DNA of 64,000 nucleotides, from positions 18,484 through 82,483 of the forward strand of contig CALUUZ010000014.1 in assembly GCA_944324075.1 (NCBI GenBank), given 5' to 3'. Shown piece after piece: positions 1-9,012 of this stretch. Every line of letters starts with the position of its first letter. Position 1 is the stretch's first letter. Source of the DNA: Candidatus Mailhella excrementigallinarum. Lineage in GTDB: Bacteria > Desulfobacterota > Desulfovibrionia > Desulfovibrionales > Desulfovibrionaceae. Under the pieces are notes generated by a model. The model worked only from the letters and a program-made list of their open reading frames with translations, was not told where the DNA came from and ran no database searches. A program made the position numbers and the translations under genes.

Positions 1-1
1 T

Positions 2-481
2 CTGCGCGCCGCGCGGCCGGCCGTTCTGCGCGGCAACGGCTCGGAAATTCTGGCTCTCGCCGCGGCGGAGGGGCTTTCCTCTCTGGAGGCCGCCACCAGA
101 GGCGTGGACAGCACGAAAGACAGCGCGGGAGCCGTCGCGGCGGCCCGCGGGCTGGCCCGGCGCAGCGGCTGCGTCGTCAGCATCAGCGGCGAAACGGACT
201 ACATCACGGACGGCGACATCGTGCTTGCCGTCAGAGGCGGTTCGCCCCTCATGAGCCGGGTCACGGGCATGGGCTGTTCGGCCAGCGCGCTCACCGCCGC
301 TCATGTGGCCGTGGCCGGAACCCCGCTGGCCGGAGCCGCCGCGGCCATGGCCGTCATGGCCGAAGCCGGGGAAGCGGCGGCAAGGCTGGCGGAGGGGCCG
401 GGCAGCTTCCTCTCCCGTTTTCTTGACGCCCTGTATCTTCTGGACGCGCGCCATCTTGAACAGCGCGTGTTTCCGGCATAG
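2..481 (+). CDS. thiM: Hydroxyethylthiazole kinase ThiM, C-terminal part (cut by window edge)
   Basis: The frame is open from base 2 to a TAG at 481, so the N-terminus lies outside the window; about 159 residues are visible. ThiM phosphorylates 4-methyl-5-hydroxyethylthiazole with ATP, the salvage entry of the thiazole half of thiamine. Family signatures seen in order are RGNGSEI, GVDS, SGETDYITDG (usually TGETDYVTDG) and GMGCSASAL, the last being the anion-hole and catalytic-Cys loop (usually GTGC; here GMGC). The next gene on the same strand is thiE, the usual partner, although a 500 bp repeat-filled gap separates them. The cytoplasmic enzyme is normally about 260 aa, so roughly the last 60% is present. 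The assignment is secure. Confidence 0.93.
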   Translation: MRAARPAVLRGNGSEILALAAAEGLSSLEAATRGVDSTKDSAGAVAAARGLARRSGCVVSISGETDYITDGDIVLAVRGGSPLMSRVTGMGCSASALTAAHVAVAGTPLAGAAAAMAVMAEAGEAAARLAEGPGSFLSRFLDALYLLDARHLEQRVFPA

Positions 482-985
482 GCGGGGAAGGCCCGCGATG
501 TTTCAATCCGCAGCCGCCCCATCCGCTTCGCCGTCGTGTCAACCGCTCTTTTCCCCTCGCTCTGTTGCAGAATCATGCTGATGGCTCTGTGCGTGGCGTG
601 TTCCTTTGCTCCGGCATGGGCGGCAACGAACGTTGCCGCAAAGGCAGCATGTATCCACGGCCGGCCCGCTTGCGCCTTCGTGCGGCAAAGCCGCCCGAAG
701 GCTCCGCTCCGCGAACCTTTTCTTCCGCTCCTCGCCCCCCTCCATGCCGCATTGGCCGCCGGAGGCGCGAGCGTAGCGAGCATGGAGAGAGGAGCGAGGG
801 CGCGGTCAGGCTTTGCCTGCCGCGCATGGTTACGAGCGACGAACGGAAGAAGGTCAGCGGGGGGGGCGTCGCTCCATACGGAGTTGACGCGGCGTGCCTC
901 CGGCGGTCAAGGTTATGTTCAACACTATTCTGCAACAGAGCGTTTCCCCTGAAGGGGGAGCTTTCAAACCACAAGGGAATCTTTG
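482..985. repeat. Intergenic repeat cluster between thiM and thiE
   Basis: No gene is seen in these 504 bases. They hold dispersed-repeat pieces found elsewhere in the window. At about 506-545 is the 'TTTCAATCCGCAGCCGCCCC' type, which recurs near 35940, 37740 and 63840. At about 630-800 is a family II copy with GGCAACGAACGTTGCC at 632-647 and a GCGAGCGTAGCGAGC near 768. At about 866-945 is a block ending in 'AACACTATTCTGCAACAGAG' that is repeated almost exactly, inverted, at the right edge of the window (about 63925-64000). At about 950-985 is a family III leader with a CCCCTGAAGGGG hairpin feeding into the thiE start. Short frames here are repeat-encoded and not credible genes. Confidence 0.75.
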
Positions 986-1666
986 ATGAACTGGAGAGAA
1001 CGTCCCGACTGGCGCGTCTATCTGGTGACGGACAGGGAACTCTGCCTCGGCAGGCCCCTGGAGGATGTCGTCCTCCGGGCCGTGGCCGGAGGCGCGACCA
1101 TGGTGCAGCTGAGGGAAAAGGAAGCATCCTCCCGGGACTTTCTGGCCCTGACCCGCCTGCTTGTGCGGGAGCTGCACGGGCGGGGCGTGCCGCTTGTCGT
1201 CAATGACCGGGCGGACATTGCCCTGGCCGGAGGCGCGGCGGGCCTGCACGTGGGGCAGAGCGATCTTCCGCCGGCGGACGCCCGCGCGCTCATGGGCCCG
1301 GACGCCCTCATCGGGCTTTCCGTGGAAAACATGGCCCAGCTTGAGGCTGCGCAGACCTGGGATGTGGACTACCTCGGCATAAGCCCGGTCTGGGCAACGC
1401 CGACCAAGACGGACACCGCCGAGCCATGGGGACTGGATGGTCTGGCGGAGGCGGGGAAAAGAAGCCGCCTGCCGCTGGTGGCCATCGGCGGCATTCACGC
1501 GGGCAATGCGGCGGAGGTCATCGCGGCGGGAGCGGACGGTCTGGCCGTGGTGTCGGAAATCTGCTCCGCGCCGGACCCGGAAGCGGCGGCGCGCTTTCTG
1601 CGGGGGCTGTTCCGGAACATTCCGCCTTTCAGACCTTCCGCCGCATCTCCACACGGCAGAGAATGA
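986..1666 (+). CDS. thiE: Thiamine-phosphate synthase ThiE (first copy)
   Basis: This 226-aa protein condenses HMP-pyrophosphate with thiazole phosphate to give thiamine monophosphate. It is a TIM barrel with clear ThiE motifs: YLVTDRELC at the N-terminus, QLREKE (pyrophosphate and base contacts), VNDRADIA, GLHVGQSDLP, GISPVWATPTKTD and AIGGIHAGN. I start it at ATG 986; a TTG directly in front (983) could extend it by one residue. The start sits three bases after a family III leader (AACCACAAGGGAAT), which supplies the Shine-Dalgarno. It follows thiM, so it probably serves thiazole salvage. The last 38 bases overlap, tail to tail, the convergent MATE gene. A second, more divergent ThiE lies at 9972. 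Confidence 0.95.
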   Translation: MNWRERPDWRVYLVTDRELCLGRPLEDVVLRAVAGGATMVQLREKEASSRDFLALTRLLVRELHGRGVPLVVNDRADIALAGGAAGLHVGQSDLPPADARALMGPDALIGLSVENMAQLEAAQTWDVDYLGISPVWATPTKTDTAEPWGLDGLAEAGKRSRLPLVAIGGIHAGNAAEVIAAGADGLAVVSEICSAPDPEAAARFLRGLFRNIPPFRPSAASPHGRE

Positions 1667-2966
1667 CCGCGGTCACCACCGTGGCGGCCATGTCCGCCGC
1701 GGGCAGGCTGTACCACACGCCGTCAAGCCCGAACCAGCGGGGCAGAAGCAGCAGGCAGGGAATAAGGAACAGCATCTGCCGCGACAGGGAGAGGAAGCTG
1801 GCCACAGCCACCAGCCCTATGGCCTGAAAGTAGGCGGAAACCACAATCTGCCACCCGACGATGAAGAACGCCGCCGAACAGGCCCGCAGGGCATGGACGG
1901 AAAGCGCCAGCAGATCGGCATGATCCGTGAACATGCGGGCCAGAGGTTCCGGCGCGAACTGAAAGGCAAGCCAGCCCAGCGACGTGATGGCCGCGCCCGC
2001 CGCCATGCCCATCCGCAGCGTGCGCCGCACGCGATCCGGACGCCCCGCGCCGAAGTTGTAGCCGATGATGGGCTGCATGCCCTGCGTCAGCCCCATGACC
2101 ACCATGCCGAACAGCATGACCAGCCGGTTCAGGATGCCGTAGGCGCCGATGGCCAGGTCGCCGCCATAATGGTTCAGGCTCCGGTTGATGATGATCACCA
2201 CCAGGCAGGCGCAGGCGTTCATGAAAAAGGGCGGCAGGCCCACCGCCAGAATCTCCCGGCACAGGGCGGGGCGGAAGCGGAAAATGCCCGCCCGGAAGCG
2301 CACGGGGGAACTCCCGCCGAAGAAGTGCAGGAGCAGCCAGCCGCAGGAGGCGGTCTGCCCCAGCACCGTGGCCAGAGCCGCGCCGCGCATCCCCCATCCG
2401 AAGGAGAATATGAACAGCGGAGCAAGCGCGATATTCACGGCCACACTGACCAGCGCGGTGCCCATGGCCTTGACGGGATGCCCCGAGGCGCGCATGACGT
2501 TGTTCAGCCCCAGCATGAGAAAGCCTATGGGCAGCCCCGCCAGCAGAACCACGATGTAGTCGCGCGCATAGGGGCGCGTGGCGTCGCTCGCGCCGAACAG
2601 GGTCAGGATCGGATCAATGAAGGCATGGAGCGCAAGCGCCGCGGCAACGCTGACCACGGCGTTCACGATCACCACCTGGCCCAGCACCTGCCCGGCCCGT
2701 TCCTCATTCTTCCGGCCCAGCTCAATGGAACACACGGTCGCGCCGCCTACCGCCACCATCATGCACAGCGCCATGATCAGGTTGAAGAGCGGAAAGTTCA
2801 CCGCCAGGCCGGAAATGGCCAGCGGCCCCACGCCGTGCCCGATGAAGATGCCCGCAATGATATTGTAGAGCGAGGTGATCGTCATGCCGATAATGGCGGG
2901 CAGGGAATATGCCGGCAGCAGACGGCTGATGGGCGCGTCGGCAAGCGCTCTGGTTCTGTCGTCCAT
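1629..2966 (-). CDS. MATE family multidrug/toxin efflux transporter
   Basis: The 445-aa hydrophobic protein has twelve predicted membrane segments in two homologous halves. The opening SRLLPAYSLPAIIGMTITSL and the early GVGPLAISGLAVNFPL are typical of the MATE/NorM-DinF group; the second half has MQPIIGYNFGAGRPDRV, the family's conserved QPxxGYNxGA motif. Such proteins export cationic drugs or metabolites with Na+ or H+ antiport across the inner membrane. The start at 2966 has a good ribosome site (AGGAGA) seven bases upstream. It is transcribed toward thiE and overlaps its end by 38 bp. The substrate cannot be told, and proximity to thiamine genes may be chance. Confidence 0.9.
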   Translation of the reverse strand: MDDRTRALADAPISRLLPAYSLPAIIGMTITSLYNIIAGIFIGHGVGPLAISGLAVNFPLFNLIMALCMMVAVGGATVCSIELGRKNEERAGQVLGQVVIVNAVVSVAAALALHAFIDPILTLFGASDATRPYARDYIVVLLAGLPIGFLMLGLNNVMRASGHPVKAMGTALVSVAVNIALAPLFIFSFGWGMRGAALATVLGQTASCGWLLLHFFGGSSPVRFRAGIFRFRPALCREILAVGLPPFFMNACACLVVIIINRSLNHYGGDLAIGAYGILNRLVMLFGMVVMGLTQGMQPIIGYNFGAGRPDRVRRTLRMGMAAGAAITSLGWLAFQFAPEPLARMFTDHADLLALSVHALRACSAAFFIVGWQIVVSAYFQAIGLVAVASFLSLSRQMLFLIPCLLLLPRWFGLDGVWYSLPAADMAATVVTAVILCRVEMRRKV

Positions 2967-3721
2967 GATGGTCTCTCCTGATGGCAGGCCGGAACGGCCC
3001 GGTCGGGAAGGGCTTTTTGTTCCGGCATGCGTCCGCCGCAGACGCGGCGAAACTGTTCAGCCCGGCACATTCTGCCATTGAAAGTATCTTCCGGCCGGAA
3101 CTCCATGTTCCGGCCCGCAGGTTTCACGCCCGAAGCCGGAGCCGTGCGCCGCGAGTGAACTGCGGCGACACCGGAGAAGGGAGGGCGCCGCGGCGGAGTC
3201 TCGCTTCAATCGACTCCGGAAGCATTTCAGGTTTGAAATGCTCTAACGCGCAAATGCGCGCACGGCAAGATGCCGCGCGGCACGCGCCGCCGCTCGCGAA
3301 GTTCGCGCACGGAAGGCAGGATCGGGCAGGCAGGACGCGGCATGTTGCAATCCCCAGCCGTTCCATCCGCCTGCCGACTCCGCAGCCGCCGGACAGGGAA
3401 CGCGCGCACTGCATCTCCGGCAAGGGAGAGGCTGCGGGAAGAGTTTCATCGGCCCTGCCGTCCTGCCGGGAATGTCTTTTCCCCGGACAGGGGCGGAGCA
3501 TGAGGGCATTTCCGATAAAAATGCGGAAAAAAATTCCGGCCGGACAGCATGGTATGGTAAAATATGTTTCCCGCTCCTTTTGATAAAATGAAAAGTTGTT
3601 GTTATGCTTGCCCTGTCGCAGAAAAAGAGGCAGGTGGACAGTAAGGCCGGTTTACCATGAACTTCCGGCGGAAATCTCCCGTGTCCCCTCCCCGTCAACG
3701 GCTCAACCAAGGACGGACAAC
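2967..3721. repeat. Divergent intergenic region carrying a family I element
   Basis: These 755 bases separate two divergent genes (MATE and the histidine kinase) and must contain both promoters. A family I copy runs from about 3057 (CACATTCTGCCATTGAAAG) to 3245 (GCATTTCAGGTTTGAAATGC). Next come GC-rich inverted repeats near 3245-3300 and a relative of the 'CCGCAGCCG' repeat at about 3350-3500. The stretch 3520-3600 is distinctly AT-rich and is the likeliest promoter zone for the kinase, but I see no convincing -35/-10 pair. No protein gene is supported here. Confidence 0.65.
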
Positions 3722-6298
3722 ATGCCAAAGCCGCTCAGCCCTCCCGGGCCCGCCACCGCCAATATGCGCTTCAACATCCTTGCCGCCGTGCTCTTCATCA
3801 TCACCTCCGGCCTGAGCGTCATGTTTCTGCGGGAAAGACTGCTCATGAACGCCCACAACACCGGAACGACCGTCGTGGCCTCTCTGGCCGGAGAGGAACA
3901 GAACACGCTTTCCCTGTATGACTTTCTCCTGGTCATGGGCACAAAACATCTGGATGAGCTGGAAGGAAATGCAGCCGGGGAGAAAACGGCATCCTGGCTT
4001 CAGGACTACTTCGGACAGATCAGGGAAGTCGTGGGGAACGGCGTCATCGATCCCTACGCCGTCATCAACGGCAGAATCGTGGCGGCAAACCCGTGGGAGG
4101 GTGACGCCGCCTACGATATCACCGGCGCGGAGTGGTACAGGAAGACTCTGGCCGCCGGGGGCCGGACCGTTTTCAGTGATGTGTACCCGGATGTCATTAC
4201 CGGCAGGCCCATCATCACCGTGGCGAAAAAATGCGCCGGGAGCGCAAATGTTCTGGCCTTTGACATTTTTCCCGACAAGATTTTCATGAGCGACGCGCTG
4301 GCAAACCTCCCCCCGGGCAGTTCCTACTACCTTTGCGACAAGTCGGGATCGCTCATCTATACAAGAACAATACTCAGAAAACCCCACAGCGAACTGCAGG
4401 CATATGTGAAAAGCATTCTTGAAAAGATAGAAAACGGATATATATCATCATACGACAGTTACATATACGACCTCAACAATCGCAGAAGAGGCGTCTATTA
4501 TACCCGAATGCAGAACGGATGGCATGCCGTTGTCACGATACCCTACAGCACCATGCTGAGTGAATTCAACAAATTTACCATCTGGATTTCATTAAGCTTC
4601 ATCCTTTTTCTTTCCTATATCATATTTACGACATGGCACAGCTACCGCGCGAACAGGAGGGATATCCGCACCAGTGAAACCCTTCAGATTCTGGGAAACA
4701 TCTATTACGGCCTGTACAGGGTGAACTATGAGGATGGAACCTACGAGATGATCAAGGGCACGGCGTTCGCAAGGAGCTGTCTGAAAAAGACGGGGCCGTA
4801 CGCCGCCCTGATGCAGGTGCTGGAAAAGACGCTGAAGGAAGACACCCGCAGGGAATTTGCGGAAAGTTTCTCCCTCCGGAATATCAAGCAGCTTGTCAGG
4901 CGCCATGTGCATGACTTCGGCGGCGATTTCCTGCGGCTTGACAATGACGAATTCCGCTGGGCGAACATTCGCATTCTGTACGACGAAACGATGCTGAACA
5001 ACGAGGTCATCCTGTGCTTCCGAAATGTCGAAGTGGAAAAAAGGGAGCAGCTTGAACAGAAACAGCTTCTGGAAGAGGCTCTCAACTCCGCAAGAAAAAA
5101 CGAAAAATCGCGAAAAGCCTTTTTCAGCAGCATGTCGCATGACATGCGCACGCCCCTGAACGCCATCATCAGTTCCCTTTCCCTTGCAAGGGAACATCTG
5201 CACCAGCCGGAAAAACTCGCAGCCTATGTTGAAAAGATGGACACGTCATGCCGGCATCTTCTTCATCTCATCAATGATATTCTTGAAATGTCCAGGCTGG
5301 AAAGCGGCAAGTTCACCTTTCATCTTCAAGAGTTTGATCTGAAAAAGTGCATGGAGGATATCACCTCCGTCTTCCATACCGTTTCGGAAAAGGAAAACAA
5401 GACCTTTACCGTATCATTCGACATACAGGATCATGTCATTGTCGGGGACAGTTTCAGGCTGACGCAGATTGTCAACAATCTTCTCTCCAATGCGTTCAAG
5501 TTCTCGCGTGAGGGGGACTCCATTTCCGTATCCGTCAAACAGTTTACCAGTCAGAAGCATTCAAGGTTTGAATTTACGGTTGCGGATACCGGAGCGGGAA
5601 TGTCCGAGGAGTTTCTCGGACGCATCTTTGAACCCTACTCGCGCGAAACCCGCTTCGGCGCCAAAAAGGTCATGGGCACCGGCCTGGGCATGTCCATCGT
5701 CCGGAGCATCGTCACGCAGATGAGCGGCCGGATCACGGTGAAAAGCACGCTGGGAAAGGGAAGCGTCTTTACCGTTTCCCTTCCGTTCGAAGTGGTCAGG
5801 GGAGCCGCGGCCCCCGCCGTGGAGGAACAGAAGCCCATGCCTTCCGACGGAAACCTTGAGGGCATGCGTATTCTTCTGGCCGAGGACAATGTGATCAATA
5901 TGGAAATAGCCTCGGAAATTCTGACCCGGAAGGGCATTAACGTCGTGCCCGCATGGAACGGCCGGGAAGCCGTGGAAATATTCAAGACATCACGGCCTTT
6001 TACCTTTGACGCCATCCTCATGGACATGCAGATGCCGGAAATGGACGGCTGCGAGGCCGCCCGCCGCATCCGATCGCTTGAGCGGCGCGACGCGCGGCAG
6101 ATTCCCATCATCGCCGCCACCGCCAACGCATTTGCCGAAGATATCGCCCGGACCGAGGAGGCGGGCATGGACGCGCACATCTCCAAGCCCATGGATTATG
6201 ATATCCTCTGCCGGACGCTGATGCGGCTGATTCCGGCCGCCCGGGACTCCGCCGCCGCTTCGCGGGCTCCGGCTCAAAATGACGCGAAACCGGAGTGA
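3722..6298 (+). CDS. Hybrid sensor histidine kinase with C-terminal receiver
   Basis: I use ATG 3722 (858 aa), preceded by AAGGA; the frame extends upstream to a TTG at 3596 but those residues look non-coding. A membrane helix near residues 18-37 and a second near 290-310 bracket a periplasmic region of about 250 residues that resembles a double-Cache sensor. The cytoplasmic part has a PAS-like linker, then a HisKA H-box with phosphoacceptor His473 (MSHDMRTPLN), an HATPase with N, G1 (ADTGAGMS) and G2 (GTGLGMSIV) boxes, and a receiver with acceptor Asp768 (AILMDMQMPEMDG) and a conserved Lys in ISKPMD. There is no Hpt domain or DNA-binding output, so a partner elsewhere must relay the signal. 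Ligand unknown. Confidence 0.9.
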   Translation: MPKPLSPPGPATANMRFNILAAVLFIITSGLSVMFLRERLLMNAHNTGTTVVASLAGEEQNTLSLYDFLLVMGTKHLDELEGNAAGEKTASWLQDYFGQIREVVGNGVIDPYAVINGRIVAANPWEGDAAYDITGAEWYRKTLAAGGRTVFSDVYPDVITGRPIITVAKKCAGSANVLAFDIFPDKIFMSDALANLPPGSSYYLCDKSGSLIYTRTILRKPHSELQAYVKSILEKIENGYISSYDSYIYDLNNRRRGVYYTRMQNGWHAVVTIPYSTMLSEFNKFTIWISLSFILFLSYIIFTTWHSYRANRRDIRTSETLQILGNIYYGLYRVNYEDGTYEMIKGTAFARSCLKKTGPYAALMQVLEKTLKEDTRREFAESFSLRNIKQLVRRHVHDFGGDFLRLDNDEFRWANIRILYDETMLNNEVILCFRNVEVEKREQLEQKQLLEEALNSARKNEKSRKAFFSSMSHDMRTPLNAIISSLSLAREHLHQPEKLAAYVEKMDTSCRHLLHLINDILEMSRLESGKFTFHLQEFDLKKCMEDITSVFHTVSEKENKTFTVSFDIQDHVIVGDSFRLTQIVNNLLSNAFKFSREGDSISVSVKQFTSQKHSRFEFTVADTGAGMSEEFLGRIFEPYSRETRFGAKKVMGTGLGMSIVRSIVTQMSGRITVKSTLGKGSVFTVSLPFEVVRGAAAPAVEEQKPMPSDGNLEGMRILLAEDNVINMEIASEILTRKGINVVPAWNGREAVEIFKTSRPFTFDAILMDMQMPEMDGCEAARRIRSLERRDARQIPIIAATANAFAEDIARTEEAGMDAHISKPMDYDILCRTLMRLIPAARDSAAASRAPAQNDAKPE

Positions 6299-6461
6299 GC
6301 CTCCGCGGGGCCATGCCGCCCTGTCCGGAACTGTTCCGGAAGACTCTGTCCGGATACCCGGCCGCGATCCGCCCGGGGGAGGCGCTGTCGGCGCAGGCAG
6401 AGCGGCAGGGTGACGACTCCCGGGGCCGCCTCTCTTGCCAAGCCGGGCCGGAAGGTCTATC

Positions 6462-6556
6462 CTGTCCGGAGCTGGGGGAGCCGGAAGGCTGAGAGTGGGC
6501 GAGTCCCTGACCCTTGGAACCTGATGCGGATCATGCCGCCGAAGGGAAGCGCCGCC
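6462..6556 (+). promoter_or_regulatory. TPP riboswitch (THI element)
   Basis: The conserved thi-box blocks are present in order: a GGGGGAGCC strand followed by GGCTGAGAG at 6487-6495, GACCCTTGGAACCTGATG at 6509-6526, and the closing GCCGCCGAAGGGAAG at 6535-6549. These correspond to the pyrimidine-sensing CUGAGA bulge, the central GAACCUGAU and the pyrophosphate-helix part of the aptamer. It lies 75-85 bases before thiS, with an intrinsic terminator between, so binding of thiamine pyrophosphate should stop transcription of thiSGHF and the following thiE-like gene. Exact edges of the P1 stem are estimated. Confidence 0.93.
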
Positions 6557-6569
6557 TGCCGATATTGCA

Positions 6570-6593
6570 ACGCCCGCTTCCGCGGGCGTTTTT
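6570..6593 (+). terminator. Intrinsic terminator of the TPP riboswitch
   Basis: A perfect 8-bp stem (ACGCCCGC, loop TTCC, GCGGGCGT) is followed by five T. Its position right after the TPP aptamer and before thiS makes it the expression platform. The antiterminator partner is not obvious by eye. Confidence 0.85.
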
Positions 6594-6632
6594 CGTTTCC
6601 CCCCGCCTCATCCTCTTTCAGGCGAGGTTCCC

Positions 6633-6833
6633 ATGCTTCTCATCATCAACGGACAGAAACAGGAACACGCGGACGGCATCACGCTGGGCGCGCTGCTGGA
6701 AACGCTGCGGCTCCCCCTTTCCGGGGTGGTGGTGGAGCGCAACCGCGAAATCGTGCCGCGCGAAGCCCTGCGCAATCTGGCGCTGAACGGGGGCGACAGC
6801 CTCGAAATCGTGCGTCTGGTCGGCGGCGGCTGA
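6633..6833 (+). CDS. thiS: Sulfur carrier protein ThiS
   Basis: This 66-aa ubiquitin-like protein ends in the diagnostic Gly-Gly (RLVGGG). ThiF adenylates the C-terminal glycine, which is then converted to a thiocarboxylate, the sulfur donor to ThiG for the thiazole ring. It opens MLLIINGQKQ and contains the usual ALLETLRLP and VVVERN segments. The start at 6633 has AGGCGAGG upstream. It is the first gene behind the TPP riboswitch. The gap to thiG is 194 bp and contains a repeat remnant and a strong hairpin, unusual inside a thi operon. Confidence 0.95.
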   Translation: MLLIINGQKQEHADGITLGALLETLRLPLSGVVVERNREIVPREALRNLALNGGDSLEIVRLVGGG

Positions 6834-6837
6834 AAAT

Positions 6838-6935
6838 TTCCCTGACCGCCGGAGGCGCGGCAAGCCGAGGCTTGCGGGCATCGGGAGCAGAGATGACGCC
6901 CCCCCGCCGCATGGTCATGCGGCGCGGAGTGCGGG
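6838..6935. repeat. Partial family II repeat inside the thiS-thiG gap
   Basis: The segment carries GACCGCCGGAGGCGCGGC followed by the CCCCCCCGCCGCATGGTCATGCGGC core that is also seen near 23510 and 36215. It is a truncated family II copy inserted within an otherwise operon-like gene row. Confidence 0.7.
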
Positions 6936-6961
6936 CGCGGCGTTTTCCGCGCAAAACGCAA

Positions 6962-6990
6962 GCCGCCCGTGTTTCACACGGGCGGCCTTT
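6962..6990 (+). terminator. Strong hairpin between thiS and thiG
   Basis: GCCGCCCGTGT pairs perfectly with ACACGGGCGGC (11 bp, loop TTC), followed by CTTTG rather than a full T-run. It could attenuate readthrough into thiG or stabilise the upstream thiS message. Efficiency as a terminator is doubtful given the short T tract. Confidence 0.5.
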
Positions 6991-7027
6991 GCGGCAAGGC
7001 CAACCATAAAGGAATGTTTGATCCATC

Positions 7028-7810
7028 ATGACCGACTTGAAAGATTCCCTGCTTGTCGGCGGCGTCGAACTCGGCTGCCGCCTGTTCACCGGCACCGGAA
7101 AATACGGCGACGACGCCCTGATCCCCGGCATCGTGGCCGCCTCCGGCTGCGAAGTCGTCACCGTGGCCCTGCGCCGCGTGGACCTGGGCAACCCCGGCGA
7201 CAACATTCTTTCCCACATTCCCGCCGGAGTGCGCCTGCTGCCGAACACTTCCGGCGCGCGCAGCGCGGAGGAGGCCGTGCGCATCGCCCGTCTGGCCCGC
7301 GCCGCCGGATGCGGCGACTGGATAAAAATCGAGGTCATCTCCGATTCCCGCCACCTTCTGCCCGACGGCTACGCCACGGCCCGCGCCACGGAAACCCTGG
7401 CGAAGGAAGGCTTTACCGTCCTGCCCTACATCAACGCCGATCTCTATGTCGCCCGCGATCTGGTCAATGCGGGAGCCGCCGCCGTCATGCCGCTGGGCGC
7501 GCCCATCGGCAGCAACCGGGGCCTGAAGGCCGGAGAAATGATCCGCATCCTCATTGAGGAAATCGATCTGCCCGTCATCGTTGACGCGGGACTCGGCGCG
7601 CCCTCCCATGCCTGCGAAGCCATGGAAATGGGCGCGGCGGCCTGTCTGGTGAACACGGCCATCGCCACGGCGGGCGACCCTGTGCGCATGGCCCGCGCCT
7701 TCGCTGATGCCGTGCGGGCCGGGCGCGACGCCTTTCTTGCGGGAAAGGGCCGCGTGCTGGAAGCCGGCGCGGCGGCCTCCTCCCCCCTCACCGGCTTTCT
7801 TGACGCGTGA
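7028..7810 (+). CDS. thiG: Thiazole synthase ThiG
   Basis: ThiG (260 aa) builds the thiazole phosphate from 1-deoxyxylulose 5-phosphate, the ThiH product dehydroglycine and ThiS thiocarboxylate. The TIM barrel shows FTGTGKY, the [10 protein letters not shown] strand, the Schiff-base Lys100 in [22 protein letters not shown] and the phosphate loop [13 protein letters not shown], then [11 protein letters not shown] and NTAIA. The ATG at 7028 follows a family III-like leader (AACCATAAAGGAATGTTTGA), the ribosome site. The stop codon overlaps the possible GTG start of thiH. Assignment is secure. Confidence 0.97.
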   Translation: MTDLKDSLLVGGVELGCRLFTGTGKYGDDALIPGIVAASGCEVVTVALRRVDLGNPGDNILSHIPAGVRLLPNTSGARSAEEAVRIARLARAAGCGDWIKIEVISDSRHLLPDGYATARATETLAKEGFTVLPYINADLYVARDLVNAGAAAVMPLGAPIGSNRGLKAGEMIRILIEEIDLPVIVDAGLGAPSHACEAMEMGAAACLVNTAIATAGDPVRMARAFADAVRAGRDAFLAGKGRVLEAGAAASSPLTGFLDA

Positions 7811-7818
7811 GGTCCGCC

Positions 7819-9012
7819 ATGCCGCATCCGCTTTCCCCCAGACTCTTTCATGACGAACTTGTCCGGCACGATCGCGCGGAACTTGCCCGCCGCCTTTCCG
7901 CCGCCCCGGAGCAGGCCGCGCTCCGCGCCATTGCCGCCGCCGAACAGGGCGGCCGCCTGACGGAAGACGACTATATCGCCCTGCTCTCCCCCGCCGCCGC
8001 GCCGCATCTGGAACGCATGGCCGGGGCCGCCCGCGCGATCACCCTGCGCAACTTCGGCCGTGCGGTGCAGCTGTTCACGCCGCTGTACCTCGCCAACCAC
8101 TGCACCAACCGCTGCGTGTACTGCGGCTTCAACACCGGCAACGCCATTCCCCGGCGCAGGCTGAGCATGGAGGAGGTTGACGCCGAGGGCGCGGCCATTG
8201 CCGCCACCGGCCTGCGGCATATCCTCCTGCTCACCGGCGACGCCCCCAGGCTCACGGGGCCGGAATACATCGCGGAAGCCGCCCGCGTGCTGCGCCGCCA
8301 CATGCCGGGCATCAGCGTGGAAGTCTATTCCCTGACCGAAGAGGAGTACGCGCTGCTGGCCGACTCCGGCGTGGACGGCATGACCATGTTTCAGGAAACC
8401 TACAACGAGGAACTCTATGCCCGCCTTCACCCCGCCGGGCCGAAGCGGGACTTCCGCTTCCGCCTTGACGCGCCGGACAGGGCGGGCCGCGCCGGGCTGC
8501 GTTCCCTCAACGTGGGCGCGCTGCTCGGCCTGGACGACTGGCGGGCGGACAGCTTCCTCACCGGCCTGCACGCCCGCTGGCTCCAGAAACAGCATCCCGC
8601 GGCGGACATCGCCCTGTCCGTGCCGCGCATGCGGCCCCATGTGGGCGTTTTCGACGACGTGCATCCCGTATCCGACCGGGATCTGGTGCAGATCATTGCG
8701 GCGGCCCGGCTCTTCCTGCCCACGGCGGGCATCGTCGTTTCCTCGCGGGAACGCGCGGACTTCCGCGATCATCTCATGCGCATCGCCGTCACCCGCGTTT
8801 CCGCCGGGGTGTCCACCGCCGTGGGCGGCCATGCCGGAGCGCCCGCGCAGGACGGGGACTCCCCCCAGTTCGATATCGCGGACACGCGCAGCCCGGCGGA
8901 GATGAGCGCCGCCATCCGCTCCCTCGGCCTTGCGCCGGTGTTCAAATACTGGGAACCCCTGGAAGGGGAAAGCTTTCACTGCGGCAGAGCCTCCGGCGGG
9001 AGCGGGGCATGA
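7819..9012 (+). CDS. thiH: Radical SAM 2-iminoacetate synthase ThiH
   Basis: ThiH cleaves tyrosine by a 5'-deoxyadenosyl radical, giving dehydroglycine for ThiG and p-cresol. From ATG 7819 the protein is 397 aa; a GTG at 7807 overlapping the thiG stop is a possible alternative. The radical-SAM CX3CX2C motif is at residues 95-102 (CTNRCVYCGF), followed by LTGDAPR and the C-terminal ThiH (BATS) domain with VGVFDDVHPVSDRDLVQI. Presence of ThiH rather than glycine oxidase ThiO fits an anaerobe. Translationally coupled to thiG upstream and thiF downstream (ATGA overlap). Confidence 0.95.
   Translation: MPHPLSPRLFHDELVRHDRAELARRLSAAPEQAALRAIAAAEQGGRLTEDDYIALLSPAAAPHLERMAGAARAITLRNFGRAVQLFTPLYLANHCTNRCVYCGFNTGNAIPRRRLSMEEVDAEGAAIAATGLRHILLLTGDAPRLTGPEYIAEAARVLRRHMPGISVEVYSLTEEEYALLADSGVDGMTMFQETYNEELYARLHPAGPKRDFRFRLDAPDRAGRAGLRSLNVGALLGLDDWRADSFLTGLHARWLQKQHPAADIALSVPRMRPHVGVFDDVHPVSDRDLVQIIAAARLFLPTAGIVVSSRERADFRDHLMRIAVTRVSAGVSTAVGGHAGAPAQDGDSPQFDIADTRSPAEMSAAIRSLGLAPVFKYWEPLEGESFHCGRASGGSGA

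Noticed and set aside
565..1206. Frames within the 482-985 gap (and the similar 63479-63688 frame)
   Set aside because: They are encoded by dispersed repeats, appear in several copies with changed frames and resemble no protein.
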